Positions 33,870 to 45,555 of a stretch of 64,000 nucleotides of DNA are shown here, in pieces. The position numbers and the translations under genes were made by a program. Source of the stretch: Nymphaea colorata (taxonomy: Eukaryota; Streptophyta; Magnoliopsida; Nymphaeales; Nymphaeaceae); the NCBI RefSeq assembly GCF_008831285.2, contig NC_045148.1, forward strand, positions 9,863,001-9,927,000, in the 5' to 3' direction. Position 1 is the first letter of the stretch, and each line of letters starts with the position of its first letter. The notes under the pieces were generated by a model. The model was not told the origin of the DNA. It did no database searches and saw nothing but the letters and a program-made list of their open reading frames with translations.

Positions 33870-36800
33870 GGAGATGAAAGAAAGCAAAGAGGAAAAAGGA
33901 AAGATGCTATCATAGAGGTACCAAATACACTCTTGAAGAAGATATCTTTACAGAAACCCACTACATGTAGATGTATCTAGAATAGCTGCTCAAAATTTGA
34001 AAATTACATTTGACCACACAGTTATTAACACTATAACTTTAGTTCTCAAAGAATGGTTTTGTTTTCTGCCATATAGATAATTAAGATTTGGTGCCAAGTA
34101 TAAGATTACAATGTACAGTAAAATGGGAGAAACCATATCATGAGACCCTAAAAATTGTTGAAAGAGAAAAGCTAGGAAAACATGACAAAATAATTCTGTT
34201 AAGAAACAAATGTTCAGGCAATCTCCCAAGCACCACATTCATGGTCATAAACATGTAAAGAAAAAGCTCTTAAACATGTGAAACCAGCAACATAAGAGGG
34301 AGGAGGGCTTTCTTCACCTATTCAACACAAACTTAATGAAGCATGTGGGGGGTGGGGGGTGGGGCGGAGGGGAGAGGAGAGGAAGGGAAGGGAGGGGAGG
34401 TGGGGGAGGAGGAAAAAGACAGAGATGTTGGGATGGAGAGGAAAAGGATAGAGATAGAAAAAGCATAGCTCTTTTCTGGGGTGAAAAGATTAATTGTGCC
34501 TTTCAATTTTCTTCAACTACCATCTATGGCCCTTATTTGAGAGTTATAATTTTCTTAACAAAGGTCATTAAGCATAACTTAAAAAGTTAAGTGGCTCTTT
34601 GTACTCAGTAACACATCAGGTGGAGATTTGTAAAAATTAAAGGCTAAATGCATTATTTTAAACATCACCATTAACTCCTCTTGGAAACCTTCAGGTTTTG
34701 TCAAAACCTTGTCGCAAAAGCCTTAGGCCATGTTTGGTTGAGCGATGAAAATGAAGTTTACTTCTGTGGGGGCAAATATATAAATTTCATCCTTTAAAAT
34801 ACTTCAGAGTTTCAGACTCATTGCCAACACTAAGTAGGGGTTGTAAGAGTTGGTTTTCAGTTTCAACGGGGCTTCATGTTTCAAGCTCAATTGATGGCTC
34901 GTCCTGAAGACAACCTAACTTGGTCTGAAAGGCCATTCTTTTAACCAAAACCTGTTTGAAAAAAACTGATGAGAAACCTAGAAGCTAGAGGGGCAGCTTT
35001 TTCAGCTCCCTGACCAATTTATTGGGGTTGAGAAACGTTATAAGTATTTATAACCTGGTTGGTTGTAAACCAGGTTTACTAGTTGTGCTATAAAAAACAC
35101 GGTTTAGTTCTGTTACTGGGTTGTGGAGTAAATAAAAGCTAGGTTTTCCTTGTCCGGATGATGCCTCCTAAAATGGTTGTCACTTTATGGAAGCTGGTTA
35201 TTGTTTAGATGGCTAACCAGGTTTTTTAAGAACTTGATGAACTTCAATAGCAAAACCATCTAAGCTTCTAAATCTAAGTCCATTGTTTGAAACAGCATTA
35301 CGTAGTTGATATTAAATAGTTGTACCTATCTTGACATTGGATCTGCATTAGAATGCAAATTAATTGTTCAAAATTGGTCGCTGTATCAATACAAGTGTTC
35401 AACTTGCTGATTTGCACACATGCAACACATTTGAAGAGCGCCATTTTGCAGACAAACACGCATACACACAAAAATGGGAAGTTTGCTTTTCTGGAAGAAT
35501 TTTGAAAATTCAAAAGAATAAGAAATACAGCACAAATTAATAGGAAAATCTATGAAACATTGAAAACTTGACGGTTTACCACTTTTTTTTTAAAAAAAAA
35601 GTACAATCCAAAATAATTATTAAAAACTTAAAAGAAGCAATAGAATTTTAAAAATATAAAATATTTTTTTCTGAAGAAAGGGGAAATGCAGGAAAAAAAA
35701 CGCAACATTTTTATTTTAGAACCTTTTCAAAATATGACTTATTTTTCCCTTTCTTTGTTCTTATTTATTTTTTCCTCTTTTTTGCTTTTCGAAAAGGATG
35801 ACCATGCAATCACACAGACATAGAGAGAGAGAGAGAGAGAGTCATAGACAGACGCACACACACACAACAAGACAAAGAGCCATTGAGATTATTGAATGTA
35901 AAAGTTTTTTTTTAGGACGGCCTACCTAACCATCATAACAACCGAGAACATAACCTTTCTAGGTTAGAAGAGAACAAGTTTACATATGCTCATTTAACTA
36001 GTTCAATTAATTTGCCATGTTGAACTTTTTCACTTTGATCATTGATGAACAAGAAAATCTAGGATCCAACATTAATCGTTCCCAGTCTACAGTGGTAAAA
36101 CCCACAAGAGGGATGGCTTCATTTTGTTGCCCTATATGTCCCATGGGATCCTCTTTGGAAGCCATTAAACAAATTGTTTTCTTTTTCATGAGAGGTCTCC
36201 TGAAAGAAATTACGTAGTCATTAACAGGCCAGGCCCTCCATTGACACATGTCACGACCTGCACATCCTCCTTTATGCGATAAAGACAATCAAAAGCATGC
36301 TAAACATGGAGCAACTACCAAAAAGATATGGTTTGTCTGACTTTTCAAGTGAGCTACAAACGCAAACGCTGACCTTTCAAAACTTGGTTTATTTGTTGGG
36401 GGCAAGACTCAAAACATAATTTTCCATAAACCCCCTGAGGGGTCAAGTTTTTCACTCCACTTCACAAAATAAGGTCTGGTTAAATCTAAGTTTTCCTCAA
36501 ACTCGATTTTGATGGCACCCAAACACTTTAAAAGCCTAATTTTGTCCGGATTCAAAACTTAAGTGGTATGTCATTTGCCATTTTCAAATATCCTTTTAAT
36601 GAGTCCAACCCAATTTAAATTAGCAGACACAGGCCGATTATGATGGGTATTCAAATTTATATGATCAGCAAATTAAGCAGTAAACTAAGTTTCTAAAGCC
36701 ATGCTCATTTCACTTTAATCATATCAAAATATGGAACATTAGAAGACAATCTAAGCCCAGCTTTGCATGTCATGTTTCATTTTGGGCAGCAAGTATTTGT

Positions 36801-36970
36801 AGAACAGACTGGCAATGTTTGGGAAGTTCAGCCTTTATGCCCATAAAAACTTTGAGTCTATCCCAGCTACTCTACTAACTTTAGTTTATATCACGAATCC
36901 CAAGTGAATGTACAAACTACAATTTGAATTATTAGACGTATTATGATTTTGGATGTACATTAGTTATAAA
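33870..36970. other. Intergenic, transposon debris
   Basis: No supported gene. MITE-like ends are visible (CCATGTTTGGTTGAGCG near 34731 and GGCACCCAAACACTTT near 36514). A GA/CA microsatellite lies at 35825-35866. Confidence 0.45.
34347..34372 (+). other. Putative G-quadruplex motif
   Basis: Four G tracts of 6, 6, 4 and 4 with loops T, T and CGGA, at the head of a G/A-rich stretch to about 34445. Confidence 0.6.
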
Positions 36971-36976
36971 TTTATG

Positions 36977-37804
36977 GGGGGTGCTTGGATGACCCTTAGG
37001 TTTTGGAAGCAAAACCGATTTTTCTCTCAAAAACCAGGTTTTTTTAGTGCTTGGGGGCCCGAAAATTGGCAAAACCTGATCCTCTTTAGCTTTTTCAAAA
37101 ACCAATCTCACTCAAACCAAAAGAAAAAGAGTTTGTAAAACTCATTAAAAAAACTTAGCTTTCATAAAACCTATAAAACCTAGCTTTTACAAAGCTGGGT
37201 TAGAGAAGGATGCAGTCCAATTGCTCCAATAAAGAGCGTTTAGATGACAACCCAAAACTAAATTTTAGAGGTAAAAAAATAGTTTTCTTTCCAAAACAAT
37301 ATTTCATATGTATTTGGATGACATATAAAATTAATCATGGGGACCGGGTCAGGTACCAGATAGGTAGGTACCGAGTGCTTGGCCTGACTTGGGTCGAAAA
37401 AAAGCATTGGGCTGCCCGATAACTTATCGGGCCAGCCCAACTGGACCTATAATCTTTATATATTATTTTATATTAAAAGATATATTTTTAAATTTTAATC
37501 AGATCGAGCCCAAGCTCAGGTTTTAAATGTCAAGACAAGCTCGAGCTCGTGTTTCGAGTGTCAGGACGACAAGAGCCTACTCCTTATCGGGCCGAGTGGG
37601 TGCCCAAGCCTATCTAAAATAAGTTTTGTCAAAACTCTCTTTTGGGCAACAACTATTCTTCAAAACTCAAAAGGGAGTGAAGAACCAGTTATTCATATAA
37701 AATAAATGTGTACACAAATTAGCTTTTCAAAACTGATTGAAAACCAATTTTCTAAAAAACCAGTTTTTACAAAACCAATTTTTTATAATAGGTCATCCAA
37801 ACAT
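36977..37804. mobile_element. MITE with GTTTGGATGACC ends
   Basis: Left end GGGGTGCTTGGATGACC and right end GGTCATCCAAACA form imperfect terminal inverted repeats around an AAAACC/GGTTTT-rich, non-coding interior. No clear target duplication seen. A second element (37332-37612) sits within it. Confidence 0.5.
37332..37612. mobile_element. hAT-like MITE nested in another MITE
   Basis: 281 bp. Left end TAATCATGGGGACC and right end, reversed, TAGGCTTGGGCACC. Flanked by TATAAAAT and TCTAAAAT, an 8-bp duplication with one mismatch. The interior has GGGCCAGCCC and TATCGGGCC motifs. The right end resembles the element at 44925-45547. Confidence 0.55.
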
Positions 37805-37812
37805 AGTTGCAT

Positions 37813-39330
37813 ATGACCTGACCTATTTAAGTTAAATCGTGTAAACATTGAACAGATTGGTCCGACCCATGCCTCATATAATATTTGCTCCGATCCGCTC
37901 ATGCCCATGAAGCATGTCGGACCGTTACGAGTCACTCAATGGGCCGACTCGCATCCTCGGTCTTCGACTGCAAGGTCTTTACTAATGCCTCCGGGTCACG
38001 GGGAAATTATTAACTCCACGTCGTTCAGATAGGCTCGATGTGGGTCCACCCACATCACAGGAATAAACATTTATAAGAAAGGAATGTGGTATGGAACCAC
38101 CAATGAATGGAGAACGGTGCAGAATTCGGCCTCAGCAGTTCAGTTCATGTGAGACATTTTAAAATTGGACCCACCTCACCACAAATCAATGCATAAGGTC
38201 CGGTCCTTTCATGATTGTAAAAAGTTTAATTTCGTATCTAGAATTGCGAGAAATCTTATGAATTTAACCAATTTAAAGAACAATTTAAAACAATTAAAAT
38301 TGATTTAAAACATAAAAAGGCAGCTAGAACGCTCTGGATTTAGAAAAAATGAAGGACCACTATGAAGGAGAGACTCTGGCTGCCTTGATTGATGCGGTCG
38401 CAGTGCACCGTAGATCATAAATCTCTTAAAAGATGGACGGTGTACCACTAGATTAGTCATGCCATTTTTATGCCTGTTTCTCGATATTTATTAGCTCATT
38501 TATCTTCCAATTAATGGGAAGAATGAGTGCAGCGGCTAGCGAGGGTCCTTTTTGTCATGTTTGATCAAACAGTGTACGGCCTCCGACTCGACGGGAACGG
38601 CACAGTATTGCCCTTCAAAGAAAGGAATGGAATTCGGCCACTGGGTTCAGGGAAGCAACATTGTTTTGAAAAAGTAAATGTAAACGGAGGCACCTTAAAG
38701 TCACATATAGAAACATCTTTTTGCTTTCTTCAAGAGACTTCAGGAATCGAGATTCCAGGGTAAAAAACAACTCACGTTTTTCGACACGAAGCTAGGATCA
38801 CGCCTGGATTCTCGATCTTGTTAAGCTTTGCGCCATTTTGAACTCAGAATTTAGACTTGAAAATCGAGAGCTCAATTGGACTTGATGAAAGTAATTTTCT
38901 GTTCAACTTGTTTGAATAAACAAGAGAAATTCTCTACTGCAAAAGAAAACGCTAATACGTAAGCTGCAACACAACGAAGAAAGCCATTCTCAAACCTTGG
39001 AAAGCAACTCAACCATGAAAATGGAAAAAAAGAAGAGCTTCAGCCTTTTACTGGAAGAAGCTCATTTCAGACTGAGCTTAGGTTAGCTGTTGTTGCTTGG
39101 TTGTTCTCTAATGGCAACTTAGTCAATTCTAAGTCGAATGCTCACAAGATAGGCCATGGGCTGGACTTTGAACTCTGACAGAAGAAGGGCAGGGAGAGGG
39201 AGTATCTCTCTCCATTTAAAGCAAGACTGCAGCAAACCGACAGGGCCACAGTCCATTAACTGGGAGCCACTTGCACCGTATACCTCGACAATCTCAGACG
39301 CGATTTCTGCTGCTTCCTTGCCCTCCTTTT
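37813..39330. other. Upstream region of the second DUF642 gene
   Basis: No supported gene. The open frame at 38527-38763 has no recognisable family. Some GGCCGACTCG/TCGGACC motifs near 37915-37960 look like further DNA-transposon debris. Confidence 0.45.
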
Positions 39331-39335
39331 TCTGC

Positions 39336-39343
39336 TATAAATA
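39336..39343 (+). promoter_or_regulatory. TATA box of the second DUF642 gene
   Basis: TATAAATA, 70 bp before the ATG at 39413, after a CT-rich stretch. Confidence 0.7.
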
Positions 39344-39412
39344 CATCCCACCTTTCTCTGCTTTATCCACAAACCAGAGTCCGGACGGCATCACCTCTCC
39401 GGAGTTCCTGTA

Positions 39413-41550
39413 ATGGCTACTTTTCCTGCTACTGTCTTCTTCTTCATCAATCTCATTCTGCTTGGCGTTGCATTGGAAGATCTTGAGGGTAAAATGCCTG
39501 ATGGTCCCCTTTCTCCTTCTTCCTCTTTTTCTGTTCTTTCTTAGTTCACTGCTGTTCTTGTTTTCCTTTATCTGGCCTTGATGTAACGTTTCATGTTTAG
39601 ATATGTCGAGGTTTCGGAGGCTTTTCCATTATGCGTGGATGAGTTTTATGTCATTTTTTGTGTTGTTTTATGATAGTCTATTGAAGTGAAGTATCAGGGA
39701 AGGATGGTGGTTATAGGTTGGTAGGGGTGGGATCTCTTTGCGGTAGAGCTGCTTCTATGGACCGCCATTAGAATATGGATAGTTAGGAACCCTACTGATT
39801 AAGGCTTATATTGTTTTCTTCTCGTTGTCTAGTTACTTCCCTCCACAAAGGCGTTTCATTTCATTTCAACTTCGCTCTTAGGTTGCAGGCGGTTTTTTCT
39901 TTTTGCCATGTTTTCCCCTTCTCTGTATTCTGCTGTTAATGGAAGCGCTCTTGTCTTAGTGGGTTTTGTTGTGGAAGGATAATGCAGTTGCTCGGCCTTT
40001 TCTTGTTGGTAATTAACAACGCATGTCTGGTGATTTTGCTATTCTTCATGTGAAGAAATCTTTCCCTTCTGATCTTCCATTAAAGTAGGAAATGACCACA
40101 TTTGCGAACATCTGAAACTTCCCATTACCAGCTATCTTGTTTCTAATAAATGTATCCTCCATCATTTTTGCCGAATGGAGTCCTCTGAAAAATGTTGCAT
40201 GTTTACATTTGATGTGGACGTTTCCTTTTATTGCAGGACTTCTTCCTAATGGCAACTTTGAGGAAGCACCCAGTGCTTCGAATCTCAACAAAACAGTCCT
40301 TACAGGCAGGCATTCACTGCCCAAATGGGCCATCCATGGCCTGGTTGAGTATATCACAGCCGGTCCACAGCCTGGTGGCATGGTTTTCGCAGTGCCACAT
40401 GGCACACGCGCTGTCAGGCTTGGGAATGAGGCCTCAATCTCCCAGCTGATCCATGTGAAGCCAGGGGCTCTTTACGCTCTGACCTTCAGTTCCTCAAGAA
40501 CATGTGCACAAGATGAGGTGCTGAGGGTCTCTGTTCCACCTCTAACTGGTGAACTTCCACTCCAGACACTGTACAGCAGCAATGGTGGCGATACCTATGC
40601 ATGGGGATTCAGGCCAAACTCCACAACTGCTCTGCTGACCTTTCACAACCCTGGGATACAAGAAGATCCTGCTTGCGGACCTCTTCTAGATGCTGTTGCC
40701 ATTAAGGAGTTATCCCCCGTACTTCCAACGAGAGGTAATGAAATAATAAGCCAAGACGTGAATGTGAATGATGGGTTGCTTATGCTAAGGTCCTTGCATA
40801 TTTAGGTCTGTATTTTCTGGTCCTTATGCCATCTAATAAGTTGGCATGGCAAGATCATGACAATATCTGGTACCACAGTCACCCCATTGGTAATGGCAAT
40901 AGATCTGCAATAGTTCAAGTGAAAATTCCATACATGTGGAAGTTACAACCTTGTTTCTTGATTTTTTTTTTGTTGTCATTTGATTCACATTTGGATTTGT
41001 AACCCTTTGCTTTTTATCTCTATTCTCAGACAATCTGGTAAAAAATGGTGGCTTTGAAAATGGCCCTATTGTGTTCAAGAACACCACCTCTGGCGTCCTT
41101 CTACCCCCGAAACAACAAGACCAGATGTCTCCTCTTCCTGGTTGGATCGTGGAATCCCTAAAAGCAGTAAGATACATTGATTCTCGCCATTTTTCTGTGC
41201 CATCAGGGCTGGCGGCAGTAGAGCTTGTCGCTGGAAGAGAGAGTGCCATTGCTCAGGTTATAAGAACAATTCCCAACAAGGTCTACAACATGAGTTTCAC
41301 AGTTGGTGATGCAAAAAACTCTTGCCATGGCTCCATGATGGTTGAAGCATTTGCGGGCAATCAAACACTCAAGGTTCCATTTGTATCCGAAGGAAAGGGT
41401 GGATTTAAAACAGCAAGCTTCAAGTTCACTTCCTCTGGGATAAGGACAAGAATCACCTTCTTCAGCTCATTCTACCACACAAAGGCTACCGACTTTGTTT
41501 CCCTTTGTGGGCCTGTCCTGGATGATGTTAAGGTTTTCCCTACCAAGTGA
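39413..41550 (+). CDS. DUF642 cell-wall protein, soluble type
   Basis: Exons 39413-39488, 40237-40734 and 41030-41550, all GT-AG in phase 1, give 364 aa. The signal peptide has the core FFFINLILLGVAL. The first DUF642 half reads GLLPNGNFEEAP, PKWAIHG, RAVRLGNEA, CGPLLDAVAIKEL; the second reads NGGFENGP, LPGWIVESLKAVRYIDS, CGPVLDDVKVF. The protein ends four residues later (PTK) without a hydrophobic tail, so it should be a freely secreted apoplast protein, unlike its neighbour at 26902-30327. Intron positions and phases are the same in both, so they are paralogues. They are divergently transcribed with about 9 kb between start codons. DUF642 proteins bind cell-wall polysaccharides and are linked to pectin methylesterase activity. 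Confidence 0.92.
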
Positions 41551-41600
41551 TATTTCTTTCCCAGCTACATGGCGAAGTTAAGTAGTTGCTAGTAGTCTCA

Positions 41601-42346
41601 TGCTATGTAACTCTGGACACTGAAGAGTCAGATGATCTCTTCCGACTTCTACCGTTCTCTTTTCAACCACTGCTTTTATATTTTCAGTCTTTTTGAACTT
41701 ATTGAATCAGCTGTTCTGCATATGTTCAGGCTTTTTTTTTTTCACAGAAAATGCTGCTCGATTGATATTGAAAGCACGCTAATTACAGATTGGGTAACCA
41801 TTTTGGAGATCATTGCGAGCCAGTTGTTGTTTCCTCTCTTTGGGTTGTTGCTGCTTGATGACCAAACCTAAGTTAGGTAGCTGGCTCACAGCTGCATCCA
41901 GCATAAAAATGTCATCCATCTTTTGAAATATTTCTATAGCTCAACCAAGAAGACGAGACAGCTAGTTGAGGCTAAATCTACCCTGCATTTGTCGTTCTCA
42001 GAAAATAAACAAGATGAAACGAACAATTCCGTATGGATTAGATTATGTTTGATAAAACTTAATTAAATCGACAGATTTCTCATGTGAGAAATAACAGTAG
42101 GTCCTGCTGCAGCAGGCAATCTGCTGTGCTAATGGTCCACGCGATGTTGTAAAAATCAGAAAGGCGGCCTGAATGGGCCAATCTGAACCGAATGCATTAA
42201 TTTGAGTTGATTCAGGTGGCATTTAAGAGGTTAAAAATTCTGCTCTGTTTAAGTTGAATTGGCTGAATTGGTGCTGAATGGGCTGATTCGTTCTCTTTCG
42301 GCTGATCATAAGTTCCATCCATGGCTGCCACTTAGCTTTTGATCAA
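41601..42346. repeat. Downstream tandem duplication, unit 1
   Basis: It starts just 3' of the DUF642 stop and is repeated exactly 800 bp on (TGAAGAGTCAGATGATCT at 41621 and 42421). It probably includes 3' UTR sequence. Confidence 0.85.
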
Positions 42347-42400
42347 GGTTTTTTATTTTATTTTTATTTTATTTTTTTATGGTATACCTTTCATGGCTGG

Positions 42401-43158
42401 TGCAATGCAATTCTAAACAGTGAAGAGTCAGATGATCTGTCTTCCAACTTTTACCGTCCTCTTTACAACCACTACTTTTACATTTTCCATCTTTTTGAAC
42501 TTTGTTCAGGCTTCAGTTGTTCTGCATGTACAGACTTTCCTTTCATAAAGAATGCTGGTCGCTTGAGATTGAAAGCACTCCAATTACAAATTGGCTAACC
42601 GCGCTTAAAAACAACGCCATTTTGGATATCATTGCAGCCAGTTGTTGTTTCCGATCTTGGGTCTTGCTGTTCGATGACCAAGCCCAAGTTAGGTAGCTGC
42701 CTCACAGCTACATCCAGTAAACTGCCATCCATCTTTTTGAATTATTTCTAAATCTCAACCAGGAAGACGATACCACTGGTTGAGATTAGAGCCACCCTGC
42801 ATTTGCCGTTCTCAGAAAATAAACAAGATGAAACGAACAAGTGCAGATGGATCAGATTATGTTTGATAAACTTAATTAAATCGACAGATTTCTCATGTGA
42901 GAAATAGCAATAGGTCCTGCTCCAGCAGGCAATCTGCTGTGCTAATGGTCCATGCGATGTTGTTAAAATCAGAAAGGCGGCCTGAATTGGCCAATCTGAA
43001 TCGAATGTGCAGTAATTTGAGTTGATTCAGGTGGCATTTAAGAGGTTAAAAAATTCTTCTCTGTTTAAGTTGGCATGGTTAAATTAGTGCCGAACAGGCT
43101 GATTCATTCTCATTCAGCCGCTCATAAGTTACATGGCTGCCACTTAGCATTTGATCAG
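42401..43158. repeat. Downstream tandem duplication, unit 2
   Basis: Second copy of the 0.75-kb block, with many substitutions, ending with CACTTAGCATTTGATCA where unit 1 has CACTTAGCTTTTGATCA. Confidence 0.85.
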
Positions 43159-43159
43159 T

Positions 43160-44565
43160 TTATATTACCTTTTGAAGTTTTAAGTGTTTTGCTTAAGAAT
43201 TACCTATCACATCTTAATTTTTCAGGATTAGTTCTCTTTTAGAAATTTCTTCTTATTTTTTATTTGAAATTACGATATTAGTAAATCTAATTTACAAATG
43301 ATTCTCATCAGATCGATGAATGGATTACAGTCCAATATTTATTTTGTGCATAAACACGCTGCCTTGGTCACAATGCGACCAACCAACACATGAGGGTCTA
43401 CCTTATTCAGTATGCCACTGCATTATTCTAGCTAGATAGCTTTCGCCTCCAGTAAATTCCTTGAATCACAAAATTCTTAAGTTAGCCTCCACAAACCAGG
43501 TTGTTCCTTGCTGAGAAGCGAAACCACATGCCAACATGAAAGATTCCTAATGATCATGAACCACAAAGCAAGTTACGGATTAGTTCAGTCGCTGTGCAAA
43601 ATAGTTGTTACCCATTATGTTAACTTCTTGTAAAACCTACTAGCTGCAAACTTCCTCGAGCAAGTGGATGCTTCATTGCCAAACAGAGTTGCAGACCACT
43701 CTTCTCACATTTATACCAGGAAGCTTTGCCGGTTGATTTATTGCTGCTACTAGCCAATCAACTCTTCACCCCATGGAAGGAATTGAAATAAGCTAGCTAC
43801 CTCTGTGGCGGATGTTATTTTTTTTATTTTGTATCGCTAAAAACTGTTGCAAAAGGTCTGTATTATAATTAATGAAAAGAATGATAGCCATTTTTTTTTT
43901 ATTTCGGCCCTTCAGTATTTCTTAAATTGAAACCTTATCTAAAAAAGACATTAATCTCTCTCTCTCTAAAAAAAAAAGGCTTTAGATATTCTTCCAGCAA
44001 TCAGCAAAATTGATAAGGCCATTGTTTATGAATCTGAAGTTGAACAGCATCAGAGGCTTGTTGGATGATTGATTGACAATGGCAAGCCTAGACATTACTT
44101 ATGCTGCCAGCATGGTGGGATCTTCCATATAACGACAACCACGGTTATGAAAACATGGAAGAAGCTTGGCTTTTTTACCATGCATGTGTCCTCTCGACCA
44201 GACCTTGCCCGAGGTATCCGAAGTATGCGAAGTGAGCTTAACCCTCTTATCTTCCTGTATTCTTGAGGCCAACATATGCATAGTCCTAATTAACCACTTC
44301 AAATGAGTAAGAGTCCATAACTTGGGCAATGTCGAACTTGATGTGGGGGACTGAAGTGGGCAAAAGAAAGCGGGTGAGAAAGGATAAATCAAACATCCTC
44401 TTGATGGAGGTCGCAGCCTTGCAGGTGAGGAGCAATTGCCATGGCGGTTGTCTTCATGGGCATGTGGATCATGGGAATGTATACCATGACTGAGAGATTT
44501 GCGTATGGGATAAGAAGGGTCTGGGCTTCCTGATAAGATAATAAGGGTCCGTTCACCATGCACAC
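43160..44565. other. Intergenic, no supported gene
   Basis: AT-rich. No open frame with family features; a TCTCTCTCTCT run near 43957. Confidence 0.5.
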
Positions 44566-44696
<131 letters not shown>

Positions 44697-44924
44697 GTAG
44701 CAACACAATGAAACATAATAAGAGGGGTGGAGAGAGAGTGGACAGACGGGGCAGTAGAGTCACCTACAATAGTAAACGAAAAACGGCACCGTAACCGAAT
44801 AGCAAAGTGGACATCCCCATGCACAAAGCGTATCACAGTCTTCGACAATAAGAAGGTGCCCCTGAAGATCCTTCTGTTGCGCTCTTCTCAAATGCTTCAT
44901 CAAGAATAAATGAGCCACAACCTC

Positions 44925-45547
44925 TAAGCCTGGGCGTCGGGCTGGGACCGATCGGACCGGGGTTCGGGCCGGAAAAAACCTGGCCCGTGCCCGATAGGCC
45001 GGCCCGGCCCGACTCCAGACTCCCGACTCCCACCCCTCCTCCTCCGTCTCCCTCTCCGCTCCCCCTCTCCCTCTCCCTCCTCCTCTCCGCTCCCGCTCTG
45101 CCTCTCCGCTCCCCCTCTCCCTCTCCCTCTCCCTCCTCCTCCCCGCTCCCCCTCTCCCTCTCCGCTCCCGCTCTCCCTCTCCCTCTCCGATCCCGCTCTC
45201 CCTCTCTGCTCTCTGTTCCCCCTCTCCCTCTCTGCTCCTGCTCCCGCTCCCCCTCTCCCTCTCCCTCTCCCTCTTCCTCTCCGCTCCCGCTCTCCCTCTC
45301 CCTCTCTCCCGCTCCCCCTCTCCCTCTCTGTTCCCGCTCCCCCTCTCCCTCTCCCTCTCCCCCCTCTTCCATCTCCCTCCCCCTCCTCCTCCGTCGTCGT
45401 TGCTGCGCGTGCAGTCCTTCATCGCGTGGGCCGTCGGAGGGGACCCAACGGGAGGGCGGGGGGAAAGGGGGTCGGGAGGGCGGGCCGAACTAAGCAGCCC
45501 GACGAGCCGAATCGAGCTGGCCCGGCCCGGACCGATGCCCACCCCTA
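44925..45547. mobile_element. hAT-type non-autonomous element with polypyrimidine core
   Basis: 623 bp flanked by a perfect 8-bp duplication ACAACCTC (44917-44924 and 45548-45555), the size typical of hAT elements. Ends are TAAGCCTGGGCGTCGGGC and, reversed, TAGGGGTGGGCATCGGTC. Both ends are rich in GGCCCG motifs. The middle, about 45010-45400, is an almost pure CTCCCT/CCGCTC pyrimidine strand. No transposase is encoded. A long minus-strand frame across it is low-complexity Arg/Glu/Gly and is not a gene. Confidence 0.8.
45010..45400. repeat. CTCCCT-rich imperfect minisatellite
   Basis: About 390 bp with nearly all pyrimidines on the plus strand, built of CCCTCTCCCTCTCCGCTC-like units of varying length. 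Confidence 0.85.
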
Positions 45548-45555
45548 ACAACCTC

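Noticed and set aside
44760-45551. 263-codon minus-strand frame rich in Arg, Glu and Gly
   Set aside because: It is the complement of the CTCCCT minisatellite inside the hAT-type element. Low-complexity frames stay open in such DNA.
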